Source of the DNA: Mariannaea sp. PMI_226
Taxonomy: Eukaryota; Ascomycota; Sordariomycetes; Hypocreales; Nectriaceae
Reading direction: 5' to 3'
DNA: 64,000 bases
NCBI GenBank assembly: GCA_024336345.1
Contig: JANFOG010000010.1
Coordinates: 930,001 to 994,000 of the forward strand
Shown here in pieces: positions 11,458 through 23,305 of the stretch (the first letter of the stretch is position 1; each line of letters starts with the position of its first letter). The notes below the pieces were generated by a model. The model was not told the DNA's origin, ran no database searches, and worked only from the letters and a program-made list of their open reading frames with translations. Position numbers and translations under genes: made by a program.

Positions 11458-12878
11458 ATGGTGAAAGGCCGAAACAAGCTGCGCATATATCTACTTGCCA
11501 TCGTTTTGTGCTCACTTGTGTTCTGGAATTTTCGACCTCACCAGAACAACCAAGTGTATCCTGAAGCCAAGAATGCGCTTCTCCGAAATCCTCTCAGGAC
11601 CGAACTGAATCATGGTCATAACCACGAGATCGAGAACAGCAAGATATATGTCGATGACGAGAAGCAAAAGTCCCTTGCCCCTTCGACTATTCAAGGTATT
11701 ACCACAAGGACTGCCCCTACTTCTCTAATATATCGCACAACCCTAAGCCGAGAAGCACACTTACCACAAGTATCTCAAGGAGATTCATCCGAGAAAGGGT
11801 ATGCGAAGGAGGCTTATACGACAGCAATGAGGAAGCATAGGCCCTATAGCGAAGAGGCTCAGACAAGCCTTAAATCTGGAAGCCTCCTCTTCATGAGCAA
11901 TCAGAAGGGAAATGGTCATTGGTCATATAAAACATCTTCATCAGACGGCGTATATTGGTCACGATTTGCGTACACACAATATGTCACCAATGCCGAGTAC
12001 CTCTGCAATTCCATTATGATATTCGAAACGCTGTATCGTTTGGGAAGCAAGGCTGATCGTGTCTTGATGTATCCCTCTCACATGCTAAAGCCTGATGCCC
12101 AGAACTCAAGGACTCGCGAAGGCAGACTTATGATCGATGCAAGAGACAAATATGGAGTCAAGCTAGTTCCTATTAAAGTACAGCATCGTGAAGGTGCTGA
12201 TAGTATGTCTCTCATATTCTTACTCTCATTAAACAGCGTCCATCACTAACGGGTAGCAAAGCCACATGGGCGGACTCTTTCACCAAACTTCTTGCCTTCA
12301 ATCAGACTCAGTACGATCGAGTCCTCTCTCTTGACTCAGACGGAATGATATGCCAACCCATGGATGAGCTGTTCCTTCTACCTCCATTTCCTGTTGCCAT
12401 GCCCAGAGCCTACTGGCTCCTCAGTGAAGACCCCGCCAGACGTGTTCTATCCTCTCAGGTCATGCTCATCCAACCCGACAATGTCGAGTTTCAGCGCATC
12501 ATGGAGAAAATCAAAACAGCTACCGGAGATGAATATGACATGGAAATTGTCAACGACTTGTACCGTGACAGCGCCGTGATTCTACCTCATCGACCATACG
12601 ATATGGTAACAGGCGAATGGCGTCGAATGGAACACTCCCACTACCTAGGTTCTGATCGTGAGAAATGGGATCCAGTAGCAGTAATGAATGAAGTACGGTA
12701 TATTCATTTTTCTGATTGGCCAGTTGGAAAGCCGTGGGTGAAGACTCCTGAAATGATCATCTTGCGCAACCAGCCGAGCTGTCACAGGGTGAACGGCGAG
12801 GAAAGTTGTTTGGAGAGGGAGATTTGGAACAGGCTTTATTCTGACTTTGCAGAGCAACGAAGCGTAAGGAAATATTGA
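11458..12878 (+). CDS. GT8-type glycosyltransferase, type II membrane protein (Gnt1/glycogenin-like)
   Basis: The protein looks like the fungal alpha-N-acetylglucosaminyltransferase-like branch of family GT8, which acts in the Golgi on secreted glycans. Two exons, 11458-12202 and 12262-12878, give about 453 aa. The start at 11458 yields a short basic tail and a signal anchor (LRIYLLAIVLCSLVFW, residues 8-23), then a stem. The catalytic domain begins near FAYTQYVTNAEYLC, with TWADSFTKLLAFNQTQY, the metal-binding DSD at 273-275, and AMPRAYWL. The intron has a canonical GTATGT donor and CTAAC branch, but the frame requires an AAG acceptor at 12261; the nearer TAG at 12256 breaks the frame. Acceptor specificity cannot be told from the sequence. 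Confidence 0.8.
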
Positions 12879-13724
12879 CCTAATAGAACTGGTTGTGCCT
12901 TGTTGAAGCTAACTTTACTCCAGAGAGTTTGCGGTCTTGAGAAAATGGAAGATAATAACTATTGGAAAGTCGTTGATATGAGTTCGAACGATTGAGAATT
13001 ATGTTTTGGGCTACTAGGGTGATTTCGGAGAATACGTCCCACCGCTTGGATAACGATCTTCCATAGCTGCGCAAGAGGGCCAAACAGGCAAGTTTGGTTG
13101 GTGTTGTTAGTATTGTTGGTATGGTTGGTGTTGTTAGTATTGTTGGTATGGTTGGTGTTGATGTCTTATCATTCGGGAGGATTGCTGAAGAGGTTCAACT
13201 TTTTGAGACAAACAACTAGACACAGCAATATATTCACCTATTTTTATCGAATCTCGGTGTCAATTTAGGGTAGCACGTCTTAGTCTTGGATCACGGACCT
13301 TTACCCATGGCTTCACCACTATCAATGTCAGCAATTACATACCCTACCTATGCAAGTGAGACGGCGGCGAAGAACACTTGAAGAATGGGTTGGTGCATTC
13401 ACGTCAAACTCCTTTGCATTTATGGGACATGAGAGGCTTAAACGACAGGAAGAGTATAGTTATGAGCAGATTACCTTCTTCTAGCATTTACACTATGGTA
13501 ATACGGATTAACCTACATAGTGTGATTAGGTTGTTTAAATTGCTAACTTGATGCAGAATTTAACGCCATGAGAATATTTGACCTATATCAGAAACCCAAT
13601 TGGTTTTGAGTATTCTAGGAATTGAACTTTGTACTATTAAATTACCCAAGCTCACCTTTGACCCTTCACTTACCCGTGTGACGTTGCTCTCCCGAGGAAG
13701 TAGCAGGCGGAATTACATATTTAT
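12879..13724. other. Intergenic region between convergent genes, with a 27-bp tandem repeat
   Basis: This separates the GT8 gene (plus) from the ubiquitin-like gene (minus), which end toward each other. Apart from the tandem repeat at 13096-13160 nothing gene-like was seen. Confidence 0.5.
13096..13160. repeat. 27-bp minisatellite, about 2.4 copies
   Basis: Two exact 27-bp copies start at 13107 and 13134 (unit begins TTAGTATTGTTGG), preceded by an 11-bp partial copy at 13096-13106. The unit is G/T-rich on the plus strand. It is not inside a gene. Confidence 0.9.
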
Positions 13725-15846
13725 CTAGGACAGACAAACTCGTTCGACGCCATTCAAGAGCATATCCATTCCTCCAGATTCTATAATGCTCTCTAGGGTA
13801 TCGCGGAAAGTCTCTCGCCAAATGTCCTTCTCTTTGTTACCAGTGGCCAGAGTTTCTCTGAAGAAGCAATAAGGAAGGAGGTTCAAGGCAATCTGTTTTA
13901 GATTTCCATTCAGGTGGTAGTGAATAGAAAGGTCTCGTGACCGAGCTACAAGCTGACAGATAGCCGCGGGGATGTACCGAGGGCGTGGTATCCTGAAAGC
14001 CCTTGCGACATCGATAGGAATGACGCGGATTCGCCCAAGAACCACGGGAGGGATAACAAAGAAACTTAATGTCTCCTCTACCTTATCATATTCGGTAAAG
14101 CCCCTTTCTGGCGCACACGCGTCCAGAGCAACTGAGCAAGCACGGAGAACCTTTGCTTCCACTGAAAGAATGTCAGCATACAACCACAACAAACAGCGGA
14201 GAAGGACAACGGCGGGAAGAAACTGATTTGTAAATGTCTCTTCCTCGATTCCGAATCGCTGTCGCAACGTCGAAGTTCTTTTGAGCCTCGGTTGGCGGTG
14301 GTCATATCGCTCGGCGGCCTGTCTTAGGAGATCCTCGTCTCCGCTCACGGGATCACAGGCCTCGAAGCCAATCCCCCTCCCTAGACGATACCCTACTAAG
14401 CCGTGCCCTGCATCAATTTTTTCGATCCAGTTCTTCAATGTATTTATGGTGTCCGACATTGAAGTTTCGGCTCTTTCGATGTTGGACCAACTTGAATCTG
14501 CTGGCCACTGTGTGTTGCAAACCACCACTCTCCGGAAGACCCAAGGGTCAGAAGCAATGCGATTATTTTCTGTGCAGGGATATGGCCCTGCATAGCTTGA
14601 AGTTTCACTAATCTTTGACTCAAGCCAGCATTCCATGTCAACTGCAGTAGAGCATTTAGGGAGACGAAATGATTGAGATTTGAAGAATTCTCCAATGCCT
14701 TTGGCTCGAATGTCATCGAGGGCCACCTTGGTCAGCGGATCCGGCTGTAACGGGTCTGGCACAGTGGAAGATCGACTCAGAAACCGGATACAGAGACCAC
14801 ACTTTGAGCTAGATGTGATGCGAGGTTAGCATAGATCGCTCACTCATTCGTGATTGATGGACTCAAGCTGGATAGATTTTACACGCACCAAGTAACCTCT
14901 GTTTTGTGGCGATCCCACTGGTTTCCTGTAGTCTCGCATTTTGGGCATGTTTTTGTCCTTTGAGATACATGGCTATTTGTGACCACGATGCTCATCTCGA
15001 CTCGATGATCTTTTGAGATGAGATCAGGGAAAGGGCTGGCACAAGGGCCACTCGGGAGGATATCTCTGTTGGTGTTGGTGTTTCTCAAAACGTAAGACTT
15101 ATCTTCTATAAATTTTCGGCCAGCTTCATATCTGTCAAAAACGTCCAGGAGCCATTCGTGCAGGTCCTAGAGCTATGTTAGAATGGCTCCCAGAGGCTCT
15201 CTTGCAAACGATCACAACGTACCTCCAAGCTGGTTATTTTGGATAGAGGGAGGCTGTATACCTCTCGAGAAGCAGTTTCAAATCTGAAGTGCGGGCCTAT
15301 TTCGAGCAGCTTAGGAGGGGCAGGCAATCTGACCCCGAGCCTACAATGCCAGGACAGAGTTAAGAATTGCCTATTCCCTCAGGAATTGACCATAAAGTCT
15401 GTGACTTCAATAGGCATTGATTCAACTCACATTAGTGCTCCTATTATATGAAAGCGCAGTCGCATGAAGTGGTTGAAGTGTTTTTCGAGCGTCTTCTGCA
15501 GGTCCTCAACCTGCTCTGCTCGATTGGCCCATTTCAACTTGGCCACAAAAGTTTTCAAGCGTGATGGACGGCCGCGATTTCTAGCCTTGTCCAGGTATGG
15601 TGAGAGCTCTTTGATGCTGTGGGAGAATTCATGAAGTAGCTTCTTTGTAACCCGCAGCCTTTCCTGAAGGTACTTGTCGTTCTTTGCGTGTTGTTTCAAC
15701 AATTTAGCCTCCTTTCGGAAGTCCTTGTAAACTTGGAGGTATTCCATATATGTCGTTACCGCGCCCTTCTTGAAAAATTTGATGATCTTGTACAATAATT
15801 GGGCGTATTTGCCAATTTCTAACGGAGATGTGCCGACGGCGAACAT
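13725..15846 (-). CDS. Uncharacterised fungal protein with N-terminal helical domain, ubiquitin-like domain and zinc ribbon
   Basis: Four exons, 15846-15431, 15340-15223, 15166-14889 and 14808-13725, join in frame with introns of 90, 56 and 80 nt, giving 631 aa. Residues 1-138 are helical and charged, resembling the N-terminal helical region of fungal ubiquitin-like-domain (ULD_2-type) and STAND-associated proteins. Residues about 150-240 (FRFETASREVYSLPL, then SYVLRNTNTNRDI and HRVEMSIVV) fit the fungal ubiquitin-like fold pattern, where a modelled strand ends in a V-x-M-S motif. A zinc ribbon follows: C252-x2-C255 and C271-x2-C274, the second pair completed only by the third splice. The C-terminal 350 residues are not recognised. 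The ATG at 15846 is chosen because the upstream frame opens only with TTG. Function unknown; domain names are from memory of the families. Confidence 0.7.
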
Positions 15847-17204
15847 GTTGACGAGTAGGAGATGGTGCAGAATTTCAATGATGAGGACTCGAAGCAATGA
15901 TCAGTTAGGCAATAGGAAGCTCTGCATCTTGGAAGAAATCTTGCTCTTAAAAGAGAAAAATCTACTCTATCAGCCGCACAAGGCTTCCTCAACCATCAGT
16001 ATGCTGAGTGGTACGGGAGATACCCTTCGCGATTGGGGGACCGCCACGTCAATGACATCTTTTTAATTGCACTTTTAAGTTGTTCTAGGCAGTGAAGGCT
16101 TTCTTTTGCACAATACCGTACACAGTGCAACGTTGCCTCCTGATAGATGGATGTAGGTCAAGTTGTTTTGATTCCAAGGAGGCTCTGCTCAGTCCAGCCA
16201 CGCACCTAGCATCCCATGTATGCAATTCTAAATGGGGCAGTGATGTTGAGATTGGGTGAGTGAAGCCAGTACGTAAGGCCGGCGGTAAACGCCGTTCTTC
16301 AAAGTGTTCAATCAAATAGATATCGCTACACGTTCATCCTCTTCATACATTATTTCTCGCCTCGTTTTTCCGCCATCTTCTCATCCGAGGCTTTCCGATT
16401 TCGAGAGCAAACAAAGCTACGCCACGTATTTCAACAACAAGGTGCTTCCTCTTATGGAGAAGAATTGTGGCAGAGCATCTTGTTCATTGTCACTGTAGCA
16501 TCCGAATATGACCCATTCGGGGTTTTATCTCGGTTCTCGTTGTGAATATAGGGCTGCCGCGAGAGCTCGAGTCAGTTGCAATGTTTACACAGGGCCTCAA
16601 AACGCGTCACGAGCATCAAGATTACGTGGGGGTTCGCACCAGCGCTGCAGCTAGGTACAGGTGTTGGTCGCCTTGCAATATGCCTTGAGCGGACTCGAGT
16701 CTTTCTGGGAGGGGGTGCATACCATAAAAGACACACCTGATACGATATGAGCGAAGATTGGTCCAAAAAGATATACTTACATGTATTGAGTTCCCAAGTA
16801 TGCGATGATCAAACTTCATACAAAACTTTATGGCCCCTAATATGTGAAGTCCATGTACTATCCGGCCAGTCTACCTTGCCTCTTTATGAGTTTACGATGC
16901 CACAAGATCCTCTAGCTGAGAAGGCATTCTATCTAGTGGGATGGCATCCAACAACTTTCTACAGTACCCTATGGATCAAAGTACTTCTAGTTACCTGCTT
17001 CAAAGTAGCTCCAGTCACAAAACAAAAGGGAGTATTGTAGCAAGGGGCAAGCAATTTGGCTATTTAGAACTTTCATCCCATAATTATTTGAAGTGATCTG
17101 TTGACTTTTCTTCTCCTTCTATCACAATCCCAAATACCTTTGATGGATTATTCCAACTATCCCACTTTTGTACCGCCAAAAAACATCCCTCCGTATTGAG
17201 GTAT
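15847..17204. other. Intergenic region of 1.36 kb, no convincing gene
   Basis: The longest ATG-started ORF (16747-17040, plus, 97 aa) has no recognisable motif and is likely chance. The promoter of the ubiquitin-like gene must lie at the left end and the EBP 3' UTR at the right. Confidence 0.4.
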
Positions 17205-18009
17205 CTATTGGATCTTCTTCCCCTTCTCCAAGGCCTGCAACTTTGCAAATGCCCGCTTTGTTGCCGCTGCGCTGCTCAGCAACAAGACCAGGGGAATCGC
17301 AATCCAAAATGCGTTGCAGAGCACATAGTATGCCCAGAAGTAGAAGCTTTCCGGTCGACAATATACAACCTTATAGAGAATAGAACTGAACGAGCACGTC
17401 GCATAGTAGAGCACGTCCCCGTACAACTGTCCGAGACTGACAATCATCTGCACGGGGTGTCGAAGAGGATGGTCCTTGACAATGCAATAAGCGCAGAAAA
17501 ATGACAAAGGTCCCCAGAAAACGGCAGTGATTGTCTCCATGCAGACGACAAAGGAATCTTGGGTCAGGTAGCGGGAGTCGGAGAGGGAATATTCTTTCCA
17601 CAGCTGGCCGAAAAGGTCCGTTCGCCCGGCCATATCAAGGAAATTGAACGCAAAGTAGCCTATATAAGTTAAAAGATAAAAGAAGGATATTATTAGCACA
17701 AGAGCATTTATTGATAGGTTCGGGGCGCGATGCCTGATGGAAGTGGCAAGTACCTTCAAAGAACAAGTGAATACATCCACAAAGGGCGAACCACATGGTC
17801 GTTAGCATCTCTGACTTGGTCAAAGTCGCACGGGACTGCTGCGCCAGCAAAACCGTTATCAAAAATATTACACAGCATCCTCCTGCAAAAGAAGCCACAA
17901 GAGCAGGAGCGGCCATGGAATTGGGAGCATAGCTGGACAGGACGACTTCCAATGGGAAGTAAGGGTGCAATGGAACACTCCTTGATGCGTTGTTGGCGAT
18001 GCCCTCCAT
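17205..18009 (-). CDS. Emopamil-binding protein (EBP/EXPERA) family membrane protein
   Basis: EBP family members include the animal and plant delta8-delta7 sterol isomerase; fungi make ergosterol with the unrelated Erg2, so fungal EBP proteins have other or unknown substrates. Two exons, 18009-17754 and 17659-17205 (intron 94 nt), give 236 aa, the usual length. Four hydrophobic segments are visible, beginning with ALVASFAGGCCVIFLITVLL. Family residues are present: LWKEYSLSDSRY, then SFVVCMETITAVFWGPLSFF with the catalytic-type Glu, and a final membrane segment near AFWIAIPLVLLL. The C-terminus is basic (KGKKIQ), suggesting ER residence. The next gene upstream is a Zn2Cys6 regulator on the same strand, which might control it; that is inference. 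Confidence 0.85.
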
Positions 18010-18605
18010 GATGAGGAATTGTGAAATTGGCCAAATTTAAATCCCGGAAGTATATGACGATTTAGAACCTTGAAAAGGAAGATGAAAGTCGTATGAATTT
18101 AGATGGACTGTCTTGTCCCGTGGTTGGTGAAAGAGGTAGAGAGAGAGAGAGATCTTGGTTGATGGGGGTTAGTCTCGAGAGTTTTCAGAAAACAAAGAAA
18201 GGGCGGTCGGCACCTCTGCGCAGAAAAGGGACAATTGGACAGGGAACTCCGCGAGATATGGTGGATCCCTTTTTTCCCTTAAATCTAGATCATCTAGGTA
18301 CGGCATCTCGTCCCAGATTGCAGCCAGCAAATGAAATGGGCGGGATGGTCGCCTTTTCTCGGGTTTGCTGTTCATCGTATTCGGTTTAGAGACGTGAATG
18401 CGAATTCGACGGGATGAGGCGTTTTGGTGCCAAGTAATCGGCACCGCATATAAACGGGGATTGGTAGCTAGTGGCACGGTGAGACCTCCAGCAATGCAAT
18501 GCTACAATCACTTGGAGGAAGATATTTTTTCTAACTTCCAACTTTTATATCTTGGGGGTATCTAAAATTCTCAAGTAGTTTCCAACTCCTAACTCTCCCA
18601 CTACA
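18010..18605. other. Intergenic region, promoter of the EBP gene
   Basis: 596 bp between two same-strand genes. A short GA-dinucleotide run lies at about 18131-18150. No gene was seen. Confidence 0.5.
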
Positions 18606-20267
18606 TCAATACGTGACCGTTTCGGACCGAGCTGCGCCATATGACCCTGAGCCATCACTGGAACAGAAAAAGAGAGTCAAGTCAATACGCCTCTGCTCAG
18701 TCACCACTGTGACTAGAGTATCACGCACTCGTTGACCTTCAGGCACTCTCTCAACACCGTCCCAACTGAGGGAGGAGGGCACTTGGCTCACCCCTCTTGA
18801 CCACGCTTCCCATGGGATATGCGGCCACGAAGTAGGTGGGCGCAAATGGGAGGGCGCATGAAGATCTGGGTTGAGCAACGTCTGGCCCTCAGAGGACATC
18901 ATTGCAGCACCCACGGCGGCAGCGCCATCACTGAACCATGTTCCTTCCTGCCTCCTGAGGCTGCTCATGAGATGTATTGCACGGCTTCTAAGTACTGGAT
19001 GCCGACACCTCGAGACACAAACGAATAGAGGAATAATGAGGCCTGGCTCTAGGGATAGCGGTGACCGTGGCACAGGACTAGCCGTAGCTACCCACAGAGT
19101 TTCCACCAGTGAGACTGTACGCTCAAAATATCCTAAAAGACTGTCCCATCGAGACTCGGGCCCGACTCTCGTTGCCAGGACCATTGCGCGAAGCAGAGTG
19201 TGGTATAGCCGGATGGAAATGGCTGCAGGGTCTCCTGTCCAGTTGCTACTCTCAAACTGAGCCATCTTATACTCCCAGTCCACCAGATCTCGAGTTAGAC
19301 TCTGCATCGACGCCTCATCTAATTTGGTAACTTTGGGAACGTCAGTGATGAGAGCCTCATCTTCCAGGATGAACCGCCTGACTAGCGCGAAGAGGGCTGT
19401 TCCTGCTTGCCCGTAATTCTCAAACACTGGCGCCAGTCTCATGTCTTCAACTATGCTGGCTAATTGGGGAGCATTCTGATAGGGATAAGGAGCGCTAGAC
19501 TCCGAAAAGGTCATAGCCTGAAGATCCAATCGGGTCAGCATCTCGGCCGCGGCCAGAGTAGTTGGGTGCTTTTTCGTCTGGCCTAAGAGCTTGTGGCCAG
19601 CCATAATGTGGATTTGGCTCTCACCCCAGCTGCCCATCATGTTAGTGATGGAAACCAGAGCAAGGCTCAGTGAGAGGAGCTTGTGCGGATTCTTGAGCTC
19701 CCTTGCGTAGGTGAGTGCCTGCGAGTAATTACGATTCGCTAACTTTGAGTACACTTCAATTCTTCGGTCCTGATCGTAGCCTTGTGTCCTCAGCTCATGT
19801 TTCTGATGCAGTGCACCGAGAGCGAGCGTAGCATGCCAGACGGCGGGCTCGGAGTGCGCCAGCTGAAGCAGCTCGCCCGTCCAGAAGTCTGAGGGCATAA
19901 AGGTGGACGTTGATGGTGCCGTCAACCTTCGAAAAACATCAAACAGGGCCAAAATCGATGACGTGCCTTCAGTACCATGGAGTTGGGGATACTGAGCCAG
20001 AGCCTTGGAGACCGGGCCTACGACATCTAGCTGACGCACCGTCTCGGCCAATTGGCGACGGGTGACGGTTGAACCAGGTGGAAGATAGCCATCACACTGA
20101 CGCTTGGAGGTGATGCAGCGTTGGCAGGCTGGTTTTGTCTCGTCGCATTTGACGCGGCGGATTCTGCTCGCGGGGAGATGAGTGAGAGGAGCCAAATTTG
20201 GGGGCCGGTTTTATGGATGGATGACTTACCGACAAGTGATGCAACCAGTGCCCAACTTTCGGGCCAT
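18606..20267 (-). CDS. Zn2Cys6 fungal transcription factor
   Basis: Two exons, 20267-20230 (38 nt) and 20163-18606 (intron 66 nt), give 531 aa. The first exon holds the first two cysteines of the DNA-binding cluster, so the finger is complete only after splicing: C9, C12, C19, C26, C29, C36, with the basic RIRRVK between. The rest is the helical fungal-type regulatory region (for example LQLAHSEPAVWHATLALGAL near residues 110-130), of the PF11951-like class where a cluster is followed by helices without a long linker. It is nuclear by family. It lies head-to-tail upstream of the EBP gene. Target genes cannot be predicted from sequence. Confidence 0.9.
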
Positions 20268-22225
20268 TTGTGTGATTTTATGAGTGATGAACGAATCTGA
20301 GACGACAGTGCATATGGTGAATTTCTTGCAAGAGTGATATAGCCAGACGGTGGCGGTGATGGTGATGTATCAGAAAGAATCATGCTCGCGATTAGCCAAA
20401 TCCTACATGACGCTTTCCCCAGGATAATGAAGACTGCCAGATTGACAGGGTTGTTGCCACAAGCGGCTGTGCTAAGCACCACCCATCTTCGCATGGTGTG
20501 ACCCTTGTCCAGGTAGGGCTACATTTAATTCACTAGACCATAGTACAGCTTGTTATGAACCACGAAGGATCAGGGAGTTAACCAATTCCCCGTTGAGGCA
20601 AGGGACCCAGCGAATCATGGCAGTTCCCAGGATTGCACAAATGCATTGCATCCAAATAACGCGAGTGCAAGCTGCTGTGGCATTTTTCTATCCGAAATCC
20701 AAAGTAATGTATATGTATATACAAGAAGAATTGTTTGATGAAGCATTATTCTCAAAGTACTCATTTGTTAAGCACCTATGCAGTATTATGAATCTAGGGT
20801 ATTTCATGATAAGCACTTTATTTATATGGGGGCTCTTGCTTCATTCCCTGTCTTACACTACGGAACTCATGTGCACGTTGTTTTTAGTCATCCGGATCTG
20901 ACCCTCTCTCCTATAATGATAAATAGTTTGAGGATACTCTCTCGCGGGTTTCCGCTCTTGTTATGGAGATTTCGACGACGGGCAACTCAGCAAGCGGGAT
21001 CACGCCGGGAAAATGTGAGACTACTTGTTCTTCAACATTCTCTGGCTTTTTAACAGGGATGGAATCAGCCGGGAGCTCAGGTTTACGGTAGCCGCCATCT
21101 TCTGGAAGAGGTGCTGCACTTCGGCCTTCGTCTGCATAAGAGGAGGAATGTAACTGCGATGAAAATTACCAAACAGACCGCACCAAGTACCACACCTGCT
21201 ACCCAAGTCTTCAATTGATCATCTGAGTTTTCATAGTAAGCATCAATGGGGGCTGCGAAATTATAATGTCTGATTTATAGAAGAAGCAGCTATAGATGTT
21301 GGATATTGAACCTAGACTAGACAGACTTGTAGACTTTCCCATCATCGCACCACCGTCTGTCAAAGTTGAAGATAGACCCAATCGCCTCCTGAGCGCCACC
21401 TCCTTTTGCTTTCGACGCCACCAACGCTATAGTTGCGTGGGCGGTAAGGAAGTGATGAGACATACGTTATGTATCTAAGGGAAGTTGGATAAAGCCAGAA
21501 TTAACTTGATTAATCAGTAATCCTCCGCCAAACAAGTCTTGCCATAGGGGCGATGAGGGCATCCCTAACCACACGGGCGTTCGTCGCGAATCAAGCTAAC
21601 ATAAATTGCAGATGAACAAACCTAAGCACACGCCGATGAGAAAGAAAACCACAGCTTCTTCTTAGGTAAGCTGCTACTCAAAGTCCTGACTACTTGGATA
21701 TACCTAACATGGTAAAAGCTGGTGATGACGAGAGTCAGTCGTATCTAGGTACCTTGATCAAAGATGGCACTGGCAGACGGAGTATCATTGCATAAGCTAC
21801 CCCAACACTGCATAAAATATTTTACTTGTATCATCATTGATAATAGTATGACAAGCCCCCCCAGCCTTTTACCCTTGGTATTCAATGTTTCCCTTTGTGT
21901 GGCTACCTCATTGTTGTTACAGTATTTATAGATAAGTACAAAGGACGGTCCGGCCTGGCCCGCACACTCTTCTTTCTCACATACCAACATGGCATGAAAG
22001 AGTGCGCAATAGAAGCCCTCTTTCTCACTATGCTTTTGTAAATCATGTATTTTCGACAAAGGACCAAATCACAGAGAGCGAATATGTATATTAAACATCG
22101 TCGTCAGAAGCCCTCTCTTTGCGTAGAGCCTCGAACATAATAATAAGCGCCCCCTTATTCCTACCAACACATTCTCTTTCCCATGTACTATGTTGAACTA
22201 CTTCATGTCCACTGTTTGATCACAA
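20268..22225. other. Gene-poor region of 2 kb with a relic
   Basis: The only gene-like content is the broken single-pass membrane protein on the minus strand at about 20911-21463, described separately. The rest is AT-rich with scattered short ORFs. Confidence 0.45.
20911..21252 (-). pseudogene. Probable relic of a single-pass membrane protein (frameshifted)
   Basis: After a splice-acceptor-like CAG (21255-21253), one frame reads PIDAYYENSDDQLKTW and then a classic membrane span (VAGVVLGAVCLVIFIAVTF, about 21205-21136) followed by Leu, Cys and three Arg. That frame stops at 21083. A second frame, offset by one, is open across the same point and continues as a Pro/Glu-rich cytoplasmic tail (PEDGGYRKPELPADS, then KKPENVEEQ) to a TAG at 20911. 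The two parts look like one fungal cell-surface protein with an indel just after the membrane span. A separate ATG-started 48-codon stretch at 21463-21317 on the same strand could be an upstream exon. A missed intron is possible but no good donor was found. Confidence 0.4.
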
Positions 22226-23305
22226 ATGTCTACCTTCCCTATTTTTCGTTACCTTCCTACCGAAGTTCGGCTTATGATTTGGAAAAAGGCCCTCCAAGAA
22301 ACAGTGCGAGTACTTCGATTAAACGCTGACATCGCAGTCGCGTGCCTTTCCCAGCCTCAAAATTTCAGAGTAGTTTTTGGTGGTCGATTTACATCAACTT
22401 GGCCCCCCGAGGAAGGAAAGGATATTGTATGGCCACCGAAATCAGAACGCAATATCCAGAATATAAGCCTTTCCTGTTGGGAAGCTCGACAAGTTGCACT
22501 TTCAGAATACCCCAATCTTATAACGGTGGAGGAGCCAGACCCCAGCATCTATGCCGAGTCTGCAACTGTGCCAAAGCGGTGGACAGGTCACGGCTTCTTC
22601 TGGACTAATCATGCTCCGTTGCATCGGACGGTGCGATGCAACTTTAAATCCGACATCATCTGCTTGGAAACGGTTGGGCCTGTGACGGCTATCTCTCAGG
22701 TTGGAGATGGCCCTTCTGCAGACATTATGCGGGCCACCACTAAGGCATACGGCAAGGGTATCAAGCTCGTAGAGTTTCTCTCTTCTCTGAAACAAATCGA
22801 ACACCTGATAATTGAAAGCCCATGGAAGCGACGCAGAATGCACGAAGAAGTCACTGCAGCTTTTATGGAAGCGCAATATCGATCATTGTTTTCCGGAATG
22901 ACAAACTTGAGATCGATTTATATCTACCGCAACAACATCTTGCCACCTCAGAAAAATCCGTACGAAGCCAACTGGGACAAGTTACTCACTAAGCTGCCGT
23001 TCATGGTCGATATTGACATGAGTCAAGGCTGTCAAGCTTTTGTGTCGATCGCAAAGTTCTGTGAGAACATGAGAATTCAGGTTATCAGCAAAGAGACGTG
23101 GCCAAGTGCTGTCCGCACGATTCACGACGCTGCAGACAAGACAATCGCCAAGAAGCAGACTCGGAGAGTGAGGGAAGACAACGTCCTAGTGGAGGTTGTT
23201 CGTATGGAGCAGGGGATAGCAAAGGGGATGCCAACAATCAGAGTAATTTCTGATGAGTGGCTAACAACCATGGGCCAGCGGTCACCCCTGACTCACAAGA
23301 CGTGA
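22226..23305 (+). CDS. 2EXR domain protein
   Basis: Single exon, 359 aa. The N-terminus starts with the 2EXR signature (FPIFRYLPTEVRLMIWKKAL, residues 4-23), a domain common in filamentous fungi in large families of unknown, F-box-like appearance. The region SLSCWEARQVALSEYP near residue 90 is also typical, where a returning helix follows the first strand-turn motif. No membrane segment or signal peptide. The C-terminal half is helical, with basic stretches (KKQTRRVRED). Function unknown. It is convergent with the Eco1-like gene, whose stop is only 240 bp away. Confidence 0.85.
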   Translation: MSTFPIFRYLPTEVRLMIWKKALQETVRVLRLNADIAVACLSQPQNFRVVFGGRFTSTWPPEEGKDIVWPPKSERNIQNISLSCWEARQVALSEYPNLITVEEPDPSIYAESATVPKRWTGHGFFWTNHAPLHRTVRCNFKSDIICLETVGPVTAISQVGDGPSADIMRATTKAYGKGIKLVEFLSSLKQIEHLIIESPWKRRRMHEEVTAAFMEAQYRSLFSGMTNLRSIYIYRNNILPPQKNPYEANWDKLLTKLPFMVDIDMSQGCQAFVSIAKFCENMRIQVISKETWPSAVRTIHDAADKTIAKKQTRRVREDNVLVEVVRMEQGIAKGMPTIRVISDEWLTTMGQRSPLTHKT

